DNA of 64,000 nucleotides from Paenibacillus periandrae (GTDB lineage: Bacteria > Bacillota > Bacilli > Paenibacillales > NBRC-103111): NCBI RefSeq assembly GCF_022458865.1, contig NZ_JAJNMU010000006.1, positions 186,001 through 250,000 on the forward strand, read 5' to 3'. Each line of letters begins with the position of its first letter. The first letter of the stretch is position 1. Position numbers and translations under genes: made by a program. The notes under the pieces are model-generated. The model saw nothing but the letters and a program-made list of their open reading frames with translations, searched no databases and had not been told where the DNA came from. Positions 37,401 through 44,976 of the stretch are shown here, in pieces.

Positions 37401-37663
37401 AAGTAATCGCTATTGTATCGAGACTGGTAGATTTGGCTAAGGCCACTAAAGTTTCTACTTCTACGTTCAAAGATGTAGACGGAGCATGGAATAAAGATCA
37501 AATTCAGCAAGCTGCTGAAGCTGGAATTATTTCTGGAAAGCAAGAAGGTCAATTCTATCCTAACAGCACTGCGACTCGTTCTGAGGCGTTAGCTATTATG
37601 TTGAGAACTCTGGAATTGAATCCAGAGATTAAAGCATTACTGGCTCAGTTACAAGATAAGTAA
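34406..37663 (+). CDS. Surface protein with nine Big_2 Ig-like repeats and three SLH domains
   Basis: 1085 residues, GTG start behind GGAGG. The signal peptide (LLKKSLSTVVIFTLLIISVL) ends near AFA. Nine bacterial Ig-like group 2 repeats of about 85-95 residues follow (residues 32-835). Each runs from a V.GI.V.S opening through G.TLQL, ATNK.V.WSV and GLLTA.AGTVTVTA to DGS. A Gly-rich linker (GGSSGGGGG) and a Thr/Pro stretch lead to three SLH repeats (GFPDGQFKPDASTTRAE; GYEDGTFRPDASITRAE; GKQEGQFYPNSTATRSE). It should be a wall-bound stalk; the repeats carry no obvious catalytic site. The gene is AT-richer than the 18-21 kb SLH gene and sits among IS debris. Confidence 0.9.
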   Translation: MNGLLKKSLSTVVIFTLLIISVLPGLAFAAPILVSSVTITNPAATVAMGGTLQMGVTVLPANATNPTLTWSIMPATGNASISSSGLLTPITPGLVVVKADANDGSNQGTSVIVTITPILVTGITVTSAGNAVSLNTGATLQLTATVAPVGATNSAVTWTSSSTAVATVSSSGLLTAKTAGTVTVTAKSTDGSNKTGTKVITITAAPIAVTGITVTSTADSVVSGGTLQFSTNVLPATATNKQVTWTVSGGTGSGSIDANGLLTAALVGTVEVIATAQDGSYVEGTKTITVTAPPILVNSIVVAGSTSVVEGNTITLTSSVLPSTATNKAVTWSLTGTAATINSVTGVLTAVSSGAVDVKATAADGSGIVSNTHTVTVLAVPKPVTGITISSNSVTNSVYVGDTIQLTVDVLPVDATNKNVVWSAFGQTGSATITQAGVLTGVNAGTVTVKAVAADGSGVNRLFTITVETPPVATVPVTGISITSANTVSMGNTLQINSTVTPNNATNKTLTYSVVPATTGSATISSTGVLAPTGVGVVEVTVSSADGSSVVSKQIITITSSDIFITNVSLDTGSAPKNVVAGNTLQVNATILPANATNKTIAWSVTPITGSATISSSGLLTAVSAGTVTVTGKATDGSNAEASIIDIVITPPVTVLPTSITVITPNTDQVIVGQTLQLSTTVTPSNAVNNSVSWSVYNNTGTANIDAITGLLTGVKEGAVTVTAATYSGSAIKGTKTITVIAAAVVPIAVTGITVNSDVSSVYVNNTIAFTATVAPDNAANKEVVWSVVHGTGTATISETGVLTALTGGSVKVVATAKDGSGITGSKDITITFYKSSGGSSGGGGGPVVTTPTPEVPVNNDPNATTPSTTNGLISEKSNVNAIIQAIKEVIASSKAPQNFTDITNHWSVKTVRILNQLGIVDGFPDGQFKPDASTTRAEFASLIVRAFKIGDTAGSSVQLKDVANHWSAADVQKLVNGGIINGYEDGTFRPDASITRAEVIAIVSRLVDLAKATKVSTSTFKDVDGAWNKDQIQQAAEAGIISGKQEGQFYPNSTATRSEALAIMLRTLELNPEIKALLAQLQDK

Positions 37664-38084
37664 TAGGAACACCGTGCGGGTACTTTTTTTTGCCAGCACT
37701 TCCGTGATTGCCTGAAGTCACAGAGAAAGCCAGGTCATTGCGATAACGGGCACATAGCTCCATAAAGGTCTCTATAAAAACGATGAAGGATCTGCCACGG
37801 CAGATCCTTTTTTAATTTCATCAATAATATTTATGCTTACTTCAAGTCAGTTTTTTTGGGTTTGGAGTTTGGTATTTTTACATTAAATATATTCTGGAAT
37901 TATTACTCTGGTTAGCCACGATTTTTGTTTTATATCAGATTCCAAAGGAATTAGCTGGAAAATTGGGGAAACCATTATCTTTGGGGTTTCCTATAATTTT
38001 ATGGAATAATCAACAGTAAATATTAACAGATCCTATTTTTTTAGTAGTTTAATATGCTTATCACATGACCATACTGAGATCTAA
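37664..38084. other. AT-rich intergenic region with terminator
   Basis: Contains the terminator at 37786-37812 and then about 270 bases of AT-rich sequence. I see no gene in it. It may hold the promoter of the small gene at 38085. Confidence 0.4.
37786..37812 (+). terminator. Rho-independent terminator of the Ig/SLH gene
   Basis: Arms AAGGATCTGCC/GGCAGATCCTT followed by a run of six T. The two-base loop means the inner pairs open. It lies about 120 bases after the stop codon. Confidence 0.8.
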
Positions 38085-38273
38085 ATGAATCTTAGAAAGA
38101 AGTGGTCCATTGTGAAAGAAGAAAAAAAAGGGAAATTAATAAAAGGAGATTTTAAGCGTCTCCCCTCTTATAAAGAACAGCTGGATGATATCATTAAGCA
38201 GGTCAAAGCTCATGACAAAAGTATGGCCAAAGCCAAAAAAACTATTAATGATATACTTAATAAAAAAAAATAA
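38085..38273 (+). CDS. Small basic protein, unknown
   Basis: 62 residues, more than one third lysine or arginine, predicted helical (SYKEQLDDIIKQVKAHDKSM, KKTINDILNK). There is no signal or TM segment. The start is unsure: the ATG at 38085 has no clear ribosome binding site, while an in-frame GTG near 38112 follows GAAGTGG. It could be a nucleic-acid-binding accessory protein. Family not recognised. Confidence 0.45.
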   Translation: MNLRKKWSIVKEEKKGKLIKGDFKRLPSYKEQLDDIIKQVKAHDKSMAKAKKTINDILNKKK

Positions 38274-38334
38274 CGATCGCATGTATAAAACGAAGAAAAT
38301 TGGAAACAATGGCTAATACTAACTCTTCTATGAC

Positions 38335-38955
38335 TTATTCAGATAACCAATCTACGAAAACGCTCATGATTTCACTATGATCTTTAGTTCGAATTTCATG
38401 AACAAAATCTCTTAGCAGGACTGTGATAATTTCTTCTATGGTCATAGAAAAATCCGGATTGATATTATTTAGATCCATGAGCAGTACGGTCATTCTGCGT
38501 AATGCCTTTAGATGGATCTGAAACGAAATGATCTTGTATTTACGCCGCGGCGCTGGAACTTTACTTTCAACCAAATTCCAGCGGTTAATAGATTGCTGCT
38601 TTAAGTCACTTTGAAAGGGCTGCAGGTATTTAGTATGTTTTGCCATCAATGCTTCAGCTAAATTCGATAAGGGGATCCCTATACTAATTTGTTTAAGAAA
38701 ATCGGCTAATAGAATCGAAGTTAACCCTATAAATGTAATTGAGTATTCTCCATCCGTTGAATCGCTGATATCATCTAAAAAAACCTCGATGCGAGAAAAT
38801 TCAGTATGCGGGAGCTTAATCATAATAGAATCGTATTTTGAAGGTTTCTCAGTCTGCGATCTAAATAATGATGTTAGCAGCTGCCAGGTTATCGGCCTAT
38901 CCTTTGTAAGAGCTGGATCTAAAATAAGGGGTGACTTTTGAGCTTCGCGTTTCAT
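38335..38955 (-). CDS. Protein with two similar RHH-like modules, unknown
   Basis: 206 residues, second gene of a two-gene operon whose ATG overlaps the upstream stop (ATGA). Two stretches resemble each other: SIMIKLPHTEFSRIEVFLDD...GLTSILLADFLKQI and IISFQIHLKALRRMTVLLMD...IEEIITVLLRDFVHEI. Each shows a beta strand, a helix and a second helix, as in ribbon-helix-helix DNA-binding units. This is a structural guess from pattern; the family is not recognised. Such proteins are common in plasmid and conjugative control regions. Confidence 0.5.
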   Translation of the reverse strand: MKREAQKSPLILDPALTKDRPITWQLLTSLFRSQTEKPSKYDSIMIKLPHTEFSRIEVFLDDISDSTDGEYSITFIGLTSILLADFLKQISIGIPLSNLAEALMAKHTKYLQPFQSDLKQQSINRWNLVESKVPAPRRKYKIISFQIHLKALRRMTVLLMDLNNINPDFSMTIEEIITVLLRDFVHEIRTKDHSEIMSVFVDWLSE

Positions 38956-39374
38956 ATTAGGCTCTGCCCTCCTTGAATGGACATTCTACTTTCTATAGCA
39001 TAATGGATCAACCGATACACCATTTGACGCTCAGAAACATCATAATATATGGCTAATTCAGCAATAATCTTGTACCACTCTTCTGTAGGCTTAACATGCA
39101 TGTATCTTCTCGTGTCCTCATATGGGTAACTGGGTATTCTCTGATCTCTCCGCTGCAAGGCGGTCATTAATAGATGTGTGCAGCTGGAAGTTTCTGTCAG
39201 ATTCAATGACTTTCCGATACGCCGAAGCATCATTTGTTCAACTGGAGTTACTGGAAATCGAATATCATGAATTTTGTCCGAACGAGTTTTGCGCTCTTTT
39301 GTTCGGGGCTGGTTCTTTTCCTTCTTAGTATTGGATTGATTTCTTGTTTCTTCAATAATCTGATTTAAAAACAA
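38952..39374 (-). CDS. Possible RHH-type DNA-binding protein, unknown
   Basis: About 140 residues with a basic N-terminal tail (KKEKNQPRTKERKTRSDK). Two RHH-like stretches follow: IHDIRFPVTPVEQMMLRRIG...CTHLLMTALQR and MHVKPTEEWYKIIAELAIYY with DVSERQMVYRLIHYAIES. The TTG at 39374 is preferred because AAGGGGGG lies seven bases upstream; an ATG at 39401 has none. It is first in the operon with the 206-residue protein. Tandem direct repeats just upstream could be its operator. Confidence 0.5.
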   Translation of the reverse strand: MFLNQIIEETRNQSNTKKEKNQPRTKERKTRSDKIHDIRFPVTPVEQMMLRRIGKSLNLTETSSCTHLLMTALQRRDQRIPSYPYEDTRRYMHVKPTEEWYKIIAELAIYYDVSERQMVYRLIHYAIESRMSIQGGQSLI

Positions 39375-39425
39375 ACCTCTTCCCCCCTTAGGATGCTGCA
39401 TCCAATTTACGATATAACTCTAGGG

Positions 39426-39470
39426 CCACTTGACCACTTGACCACTCCTTAGTACAAGCTATGAGTGGGG
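39426..39470. promoter_or_regulatory. Direct-repeat operator candidate
   Basis: Two exact tandem copies of CCACTTGA (39426-39441) followed by a partial third, CCACTCCT. An inverted GAGTGG follows about 15 bases later. The repeats lie between the possible RHH operon (minus) and a small ORF (plus). RHH regulators commonly bind short tandem repeats of this size. Confidence 0.5.
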
Positions 39471-39527
39471 GAGGGGATATATACGTTTTCCAAAAATAAT
39501 CTATTAGATAAGGAAGAGGAGGGTTTC

Positions 39528-39638
39528 ATGTTGAATAAGCAAAAGGTCCAGAAGGAAATTGCGATTCAATTTTGTAAACTGGCTCAAAAGGTTCAGAAGG
39601 AAATTATCGTTCGTAAGAACCCTAAGCCACACAAGTAA
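39528..39638 (+). CDS. 36-codon ORF with strong ribosome binding site
   Basis: GGAGGG lies five bases before an ATG. The peptide is basic and contains a near-duplicated VQKEIxI unit (KVQKEIAIQF; KVQKEIIVRK) and ends KNPKPHK. It has no hydrophobic signal. The strong ribosome binding site and placement behind the direct repeats support a real gene, perhaps co-transcribed with ku. A weak hairpin with six T lies at about 39696-39736. Confidence 0.4.
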   Translation: MLNKQKVQKEIAIQFCKLAQKVQKEIIVRKNPKPHK

Positions 39639-39787
39639 TACAAGGTGTTGGAGAAGCAGCTGGGGTGGAATTAAAATGCTATTGAAAGTAATAGAACCCT
39701 GAGTGTCCGCATCCGGAAAATCAAGGGCTTTTTTGGAATTCTCAACGTTAATAAGTGGTTTGAAATTAATAAAGGAGATGATCACAA

Positions 39788-40663
39788 ATGCATTCCGTTT
39801 GGAACGGGACAATTAGAATTGCAAAATTACAATTTCCGGTCAAGTTATACTCTGCTAATGAGGACAAGGATATTTCATTTAAACAACTCCACGATACATG
39901 CGGAAAATCCATATCACATCAAAAGTTTTGTTCAAACTGCAATGTGACCGTAGAAAAAGAGAACATACAACGTACATACGATCTTGGAGGCGGTCATTAT
40001 ATTGAAATCACTGATAGCGAGCTAAATAACATCTCCCGAGATTCTGATAAATGTATCTCGCTGGATCAGTTTGTTAATGCAGATGAACTTGATGCACTCT
40101 ACTTCAAGAAGCATTATTATTGTGCATCGGAACAAGTAGGTCAACAAGCCTTTCACTTACTTCAGACTAGTTTACAGAAAAGTAATAAGATTGGCATTGG
40201 GTATATTACCATACGTTCCAATCGGTGCTTGGCTGCTGTAAGAGCAGTTGGGGAAGGTATCGTACTTAGTTTAATGTATTATGCTGATGAAGTCCGTCCC
40301 AATGTAAGTATCTCTGCTTTGGAACCAGGTATACATCCATCCGCGCTCGAAGCCATATCTCGTCTTGTAGACGCTCTGTCCACTCCGTTTACCCATGAAC
40401 AATTTAGAAATCACCAAAAAGAGGAATTGACAGCAATCATCAACGCAAAAATTACGAATCAAATATTACCTACTTCCGTACCAAGAGTAGTACAGGAGGA
40501 TGGGGAGGAAAGCATTAAGGATATCGTGGCAGCCATACAACGAAGTATCGAATCCGTAAAAGAAATAAACCGAACTCTTAGCCCAGATCAAAGAGATGAA
40601 ACAATACCTTTTCATATTGACCAAAATTTGAATGATGTCTCTACAGAGAATTACACAAACTAA
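39788..40663 (+). CDS. ku: Ku protein (non-homologous end joining)
   Basis: 291 residues, normal for bacterial Ku. The N-terminus MHSVWNGTIRIAKLQFPVKL with YSANEDKDISFKQLH, the cysteine pair region CGKSISHQKFCSNC, YDLGGGHYIEITDSEL, and the core YFKKHYYCASEQVGQQAFHL and CLAAVRAVGEGIVLSLMYYA are Ku hallmarks. Ku homodimers ring DNA ends and recruit ligase D. No ligD is in the window. AAAGGAG precedes the ATG. The sequence is divergent and AT-rich and lies between tnpB fragments, which suggests an accessory, horizontally acquired copy. Confidence 0.88.
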   Translation: MHSVWNGTIRIAKLQFPVKLYSANEDKDISFKQLHDTCGKSISHQKFCSNCNVTVEKENIQRTYDLGGGHYIEITDSELNNISRDSDKCISLDQFVNADELDALYFKKHYYCASEQVGQQAFHLLQTSLQKSNKIGIGYITIRSNRCLAAVRAVGEGIVLSLMYYADEVRPNVSISALEPGIHPSALEAISRLVDALSTPFTHEQFRNHQKEELTAIINAKITNQILPTSVPRVVQEDGEESIKDIVAAIQRSIESVKEINRTLSPDQRDETIPFHIDQNLNDVSTENYTN

Positions 40664-40704
40664 AATAGAGCTACCTCATTCAAAAGAAGTAGCTTTCAAA
40701 AGAC

Positions 40705-41456
40705 TCATTGACTAACTTGTCCAATGACCACTTCTTTGGCTTCATTTTCCATGCACCACTGTACAAATTGTCGGGTTGTTTTGTGGATCGCATCGCTCAT
40801 TTGCCGTTCGCTCTTACTCAATATGTATTTGTGGGCTCGGTTATATCGCTTCCACTGCCGGCTGCCTTTCTTGCATTTGCTCATGAGCCGCTGAATTTCT
40901 GCTAACTTCTTATTTCTGAGTCTGTGAACACTTCTTAGCTTTCTGCCTGTTATGATGATGGATTTGTTCTCGGTGGTCGTTGCGGCAATGGAATGAATCT
41001 CACCCAAATCCACGCCAACCAATTTTTTCCAATATTTTCCACAACTGCTTTTCCATCATCGTAACTCATTGAAATCATGAGTTTTCGATCAAACACGAGT
41101 TCGATTTCTTTGATCTCTGCAGCAGGCAGGCGAGGCACTGTAATCCAGATGGCTTGTTGTCTTTTTCCCTTCCACACCCCTAAACTGAGTTGTAGGGTAT
41201 TCCCTCTATCTGGAAAGCTTTGTCCACCCATTTCGTGTTGAACCGCTTGGACCGACTGAGAGTGTAGGGGAAATTGACCTTTCAGTTCGGATTGCAACTG
41301 CGATTGGCTGATCCATTTCCCCTCGTGTTGGCTTGCATAATTTCTAGCGTGGGTCAGGCATTCGTTCCATATTTCTGCGGATATTCGATTGCATGCAAAC
41401 AGTCGATTTAGATTCTCTTTTGTCGTTCGGAATTCTGTTTTTATACAGCGAATCAT
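40705..41456 (-). pseudogene. tnpB: TnpB (IS200/IS605 OrfB) N-terminal half, frameshifted
   Basis: From an ATG at 41456 (GGAAGTG upstream) the reading is [20 protein letters not shown]...[20 protein letters not shown], the N-terminal TnpB region. Near 41020 an A-run (GGAAAAAATTGG) is one base short. The next frame continues [20 protein letters not shown], with the first RuvC aspartate, through KKGSRQWKRYNRAHKYILSK to VVIGQVSQ and a stop. The zinc ribbon and last RuvC motif are absent. It is the counterpart of the C-terminal half at 31487. Confidence 0.8.
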
Positions 41457-41551
41457 GCTGGTTTCACTTCCTTCTCTGGAGATGAAAACGAACGTATATT
41501 CCCATTTTAGCAGGAGTCTAATCCTTTTGCTACAAGAAAAATGCCATTCAT

Positions 41552-41600
41552 CCCCGTCTTAACGACAGCGGTTGGAGGGCATTGTCGTTGGAAGTCGGGG
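41552..41600. repeat. IS200/IS605-type end hairpin
   Basis: An imperfect inverted repeat: CCCCGTCTTAACGACA pairs with TGTCGTTGGAAGTCGGGG with one mismatch and a two-base bulge, over a 15-base loop. It lies about 95 bases upstream of the tnpB 5' half and is probably an element end. Confidence 0.5.
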
Positions 41601-41617
41601 AATTCTGCCTGATTTTG

Positions 41618-42409
41618 TTAAAAGATTGTAGGCACCAAGCCACCGTCCATACGGATTGGAGAACCTTTAAATGCGGATGCATAAGGGCTGCATACGAATG
41701 CAGCCAGTCTGCCTATTTCAAAAGGCTTGATAAACCGCTGTATTTCGGATTGAGGCAGGTTGGCAGCCATAAATTTCTTCTCTTTTTCGGAAAATGCAAT
41801 ATCATCAGGGAACATACTTTCAATGATTTGATATACATTTTCACTAAGCGTTGGTCCTGGCATGATCGTATTGGATGTGACTTCCGTTCCTACCGTTAGT
41901 TTAGATAAGCTTTTTGACAATGATAATAACATGGATTTGGTCATACAATACTGTGGCATTAGCCCTGAAGGCATAATCGCTTCTTCACTTGCAATAAAGA
42001 TTATTCGTCCATAATTGTTTTCCAACATTTTAGGCAAATAAAATTTGGATAATCCGTTAGCGGCAAGGACATTCGTCCGGAAATATTTTTCCCAAATCTC
42101 ATCATCAACATCCTCATAGGACATAATTTCATAAATACCCGTATTGTTAACCAAAATATCGACATGGGGAAATTTATTAAATAAAGCCTCTCTTTGCTGC
42201 AAATCCACAATATCGGCTGCAGCATTCTGAGGAGAGCTAGACGGGAACTCCGACTTCAATTCATTTACTACCTGCTCTACCTCTTCATGATTCCGTCCAT
42301 TAACGAGGACATTGACGCCTTCTCTGGCAAGTTCAATGGCAATTGCTTTCCCTATACCTTTCGTCGATCCAGTTACTAAAGCTGTTTTGTTGCTTAATCC
42401 CATATCCAT
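41618..42409 (-). CDS. Short-chain dehydrogenase/reductase
   Basis: About 263 residues. Motifs are TGSTKGIGKAIA for cofactor, NNTGIYE, the active-site YCMTK with a catalytic serine in IASEEA, and the C-terminal SPYASAFKGSPIRMDGG, typical of FabG-like SDRs. The ATG at 42409 follows AAAGGAG. The stop codon lies just beyond the IS-type hairpin. The substrate is unknown. Confidence 0.88.
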   Translation of the reverse strand: MDMGLSNKTALVTGSTKGIGKAIAIELAREGVNVLVNGRNHEEVEQVVNELKSEFPSSSPQNAAADIVDLQQREALFNKFPHVDILVNNTGIYEIMSYEDVDDEIWEKYFRTNVLAANGLSKFYLPKMLENNYGRIIFIASEEAIMPSGLMPQYCMTKSMLLSLSKSLSKLTVGTEVTSNTIMPGPTLSENVYQIIESMFPDDIAFSEKEKKFMAANLPQSEIQRFIKPFEIGRLAAFVCSPYASAFKGSPIRMDGGLVPTIF

Positions 42410-42593
42410 AACAAATGTCTCCTTTGTTGTCATTCTCGGCAAGTTAATTAGAAGTTATTTTCGGACCATCCTTGTACTCCGGATAGAGATTATATTACTT
42501 TGTCTGGATCGTTACGTAACTAGCGAACCACGTCAAATTACTTGCTTAACCTGCCAAATGAAACCTGGAAAATGCTAGCCTGTGAAGAACGGG

Positions 42594-43616
42594 TCAGGTT
42601 GGCGATTCTATAACAGGGTGTGCCCTTAAATATTCGAATCGCCATTTTGAAGGAGTCTCACCTTCCCAAAGGCGAAAGGCGCGGTAAAACGAGTTCTGGT
42701 CTTCATATCCAATTAAGAAAGCCACTTCTTTAATATCAAACTTGGGGTCAGCCAAATATTCTCGCGCCTGTTCATGTCGTGCCTGCGTCAGCAGCTGCTT
42801 GAAGGTTGTCCCTTCATCAGTAAGACGGCGCTGCAGGGTACGATCACTCATACCCATCTCATTCGACACGGTCCGAATGTCAAGGGGGCCTCCGGTTAAG
42901 CTGCGCTTCAAGATCCATTTGACCGTCTCGGGAATTGAACGGCTGCTTTGTTCATTCAATGTTCGGTCCAATACGGGAATCAGGATCTCCAGCAGCTCTT
43001 TGTTGTACGAAATAAAGGGGCGGTCCAAATCTCTTCGATGCAGTGTCAATCGGTTATCGGCTGCACCAATCCGAATCGGACATCCGAAGTAAGCTTCAAG
43101 CGCTTTTACATCGCCCATCGCGTGGGAAAATTCCACAGACCGTGCATTGATAGACTGGCCAGTACCTCGTCGCCCGAGCTCTAGCAGAAAGGCCAGCGTG
43201 GTTCCAACCAACACTGGCGGACCAGGCTGCTCGTTATGCATCCATTCCAATTCTATTGTACAGTAATCGCCATCTTCGGTTATCCGCAAGCTTTCCGGAG
43301 GGCACAGTTGCTTGTACCGGGCCATTCGGTTAAGGGCATCGCGATAGTCACGAGCATGGTAGGTCGCTAAAACAGTCGGTGGGTATTGTGTTGTTTCAAA
43401 AACAGTTACAAGCTTGATGATTCCATTGGCTGTGTCACCAACGAGATCGGAGTATGCTTGCCAAATTTTAAAATATTGTTCGGCGGAGACTGCAGTGGAT
43501 TCTTTAATAATGGTGAGTGGCAGCCGCGCTTTGCGAACTACGTCGTGTGGGGTAAATCCTAATTGTTGCAATCCCTCCCAAAATCCTGGCGGGAATTTTA
43601 TAAGGTCAGATTTCAT
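42594..43616 (-). CDS. AraC family regulator with N-terminal arabinose-binding-like domain
   Basis: About 340 residues. The long N-terminal domain (LGFTPHDVVRKARLPLTIIK; MARYKQLCPPESLRI; FSHAMGDVKALEAYFGCPIR) is the PF12625 type seen in OruR/ArgR-like AraC proteins. The C-terminal 100 residues are the AraC double helix-turn-helix (VSNEMGMSDRTLQRRLTDEG; VAFLIGYEDQNSFYRAFRLW). The ATG at 43616 lies behind GGAAGGGG. It may control the SDR gene at 41618 or its own neighbours. The inducer is unknown. Confidence 0.9.
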   Translation of the reverse strand: MKSDLIKFPPGFWEGLQQLGFTPHDVVRKARLPLTIIKESTAVSAEQYFKIWQAYSDLVGDTANGIIKLVTVFETTQYPPTVLATYHARDYRDALNRMARYKQLCPPESLRITEDGDYCTIELEWMHNEQPGPPVLVGTTLAFLLELGRRGTGQSINARSVEFSHAMGDVKALEAYFGCPIRIGAADNRLTLHRRDLDRPFISYNKELLEILIPVLDRTLNEQSSRSIPETVKWILKRSLTGGPLDIRTVSNEMGMSDRTLQRRLTDEGTTFKQLLTQARHEQAREYLADPKFDIKEVAFLIGYEDQNSFYRAFRLWEGETPSKWRFEYLRAHPVIESPT

Positions 43617-43668
43617 GTCAATCCCCTTCCAGTAATTAATGAAATACCATTGCATCGCAAATTGATCA

Positions 43669-44061
43669 TTAATTCTTCATATTTGTCTCGCAAGCGGAGG
43701 ATTGCTTTTGTTCAATCTTCTTTTTGTAGCCCGCGATTTTTGCCTCCAGCACGTGATCCGTCGCATTCAGACTCTCGATTTGTTGTTGAATAAAGTCGCG
43801 ATGAGCTTGCAGCAAATTCAACCGGGCTTCCGCGGTATGCTCGCCTTCCATGACGTATTGCGCATACTTTTTGATTTGGACAATGGGCATTTGGGCTTCT
43901 TTAAGCTTTAGTACAAATTGTAACCATTGGAGATGTAAATCGCTGTAGACTCGATTTCCTTGGGAATTGCGATCTGGCTTAACGATTTGCTCTCGCTCGT
44001 AATAACGCAGGGTGTATGTGCTGAGGTCCAACAAGTTGGCAAGCTGACTAATTGAATACAT
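43669..44061 (-). CDS. MerR family transcriptional regulator
   Basis: 130 residues: MYSISQLANLLDLSTYTLRY, then YEREQIV, RVYSDLHLQWLQFV, and a coiled-coil tail ending in a lysine/serine-rich stretch. The open frame runs to 44262, but the ATG at 44061 gives the family-normal N-terminus and has AAAGGAG upstream. It is divergent from an SDR gene, whose promoter shows MerR architecture. It parallels the MerR/SDR pair at 28.2-29.3 kb, in divergent rather than tandem layout. Confidence 0.88.
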   Translation of the reverse strand: MYSISQLANLLDLSTYTLRYYEREQIVKPDRNSQGNRVYSDLHLQWLQFVLKLKEAQMPIVQIKKYAQYVMEGEHTAEARLNLLQAHRDFIQQQIESLNATDHVLEAKIAGYKKKIEQKQSSACETNMKN

Positions 44062-44121
44062 GCGGTATCTGGTCTCCTTTGCGGAATTAACGATCCGCTC
44101 GAACGTAGTTTGAAAATTAGG

Positions 44122-44152
44122 TTGACTTAGAGTTAACTGTAATGAGTATAAT
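44122..44152 (+). promoter_or_regulatory. MerR-type promoter of the SDR gene
   Basis: TTGACT (44122-44127) and TATAAT (44147-44152) are separated by 19 bases. The spacer carries the dyad TTAGAGTTAACTGTAA with one mismatched pair. This is the standard MerR-activated design and lies between the divergent MerR and SDR genes. Confidence 0.8.
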
Positions 44153-44182
44153 TCTTGCTGAGAGGAAAAAAAAGGAGGAATC

Positions 44183-44944
44183 ATGATGAGATACACCGTC
44201 ATTACAGGTGCCAGCTCTGGGATCGGATATGAAACCGCACTCGCATTCGCAGCGCGCGGCAAAAACTTGATTCTCGTTGCCCGCAGGCTGGAGAAATTGG
44301 AAGAGCTGCAATCTCGAATTCAGCAGACGCATGCGGACGTTCAAGTGGTCATTCGAACAACGGATCTATCTATTTCCGGCAATGCACTCAAGCTTTACGA
44401 AGATCTAAAGACGTATCAGATTGAAACGTGGATCAACAATGCAGGTTTCGGAAATTTCGCTTCAGTCGGCGAGCAGAATCTGGACAAGATCCAAGCTCTG
44501 CTGCACCTGAACATCGAGACGCTCACCCTACTCAGCTCACTCTACGTTCACGACTACGCCTCAACGGAAGGAACGCAGCTCATTAATATTTCATCGGGAG
44601 GCGGATATACAATAGTGGGCAATGCGATCACGTATTGCGCGAGTAAATTTTATGTCAGTGCATTTACGGAAGGCCTTGCCCACGAACTGAAAGCGAGTGG
44701 TGCAAAAATGAAGGCGAAAGTGCTGGCCCCGGCTGCGACCGAGACGGAATTCGCCAAACGCTCGATGGATCTGGAGCAGTTTGAATATACAGGTATCGTT
44801 CCGAAGTTTCACACGGCGGCGCAAATGGCGGGATTCTTGCTGGAACTGTATGAAAGCGACAAAGTGGTTGGTATCGTCGATGGTTATACGTATAACTTCG
44901 AATTGAAAGATCCTATTTTTCCTTATGTAGCAACGATTAGATAA
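44183..44944 (+). CDS. Short-chain dehydrogenase/reductase
   Basis: 253 residues: VITGASSGIGYETALAFAAR cofactor loop, INNAGFGNF, catalytic serine in NISSGGGYT and YCASK. GGAGGAATC precedes tandem ATG codons. The C-terminus (DGYTYNFELKDPIFPYVATI) is unlike the DltE-like SDR at 28580, so the two MerR/SDR pairs are not recent duplicates. Probably induced by the divergent MerR protein. Confidence 0.9.
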   Translation: MMRYTVITGASSGIGYETALAFAARGKNLILVARRLEKLEELQSRIQQTHADVQVVIRTTDLSISGNALKLYEDLKTYQIETWINNAGFGNFASVGEQNLDKIQALLHLNIETLTLLSSLYVHDYASTEGTQLINISSGGGYTIVGNAITYCASKFYVSAFTEGLAHELKASGAKMKAKVLAPAATETEFAKRSMDLEQFEYTGIVPKFHTAAQMAGFLLELYESDKVVGIVDGYTYNFELKDPIFPYVATIR

Positions 44945-44976
44945 ACTTCGTTCTTTAGGGCGCTTACATAACGGGT

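Noticed and set aside
41015..41030. Programmed frameshift at the A-run in the tnpB 5' half
   Set aside because: TnpB is not known to use frameshifting and the gene lacks its 3' half anyway; a single-base deletion explains it.
31487..41456. A single tnpB gene cleanly split by one insertion
   Set aside because: Not accepted as proven: both halves contain the VIG segment with different bases (GTCATAGG and GTCATTGG), no target duplication was found, and the N-terminal half has its own frameshift.
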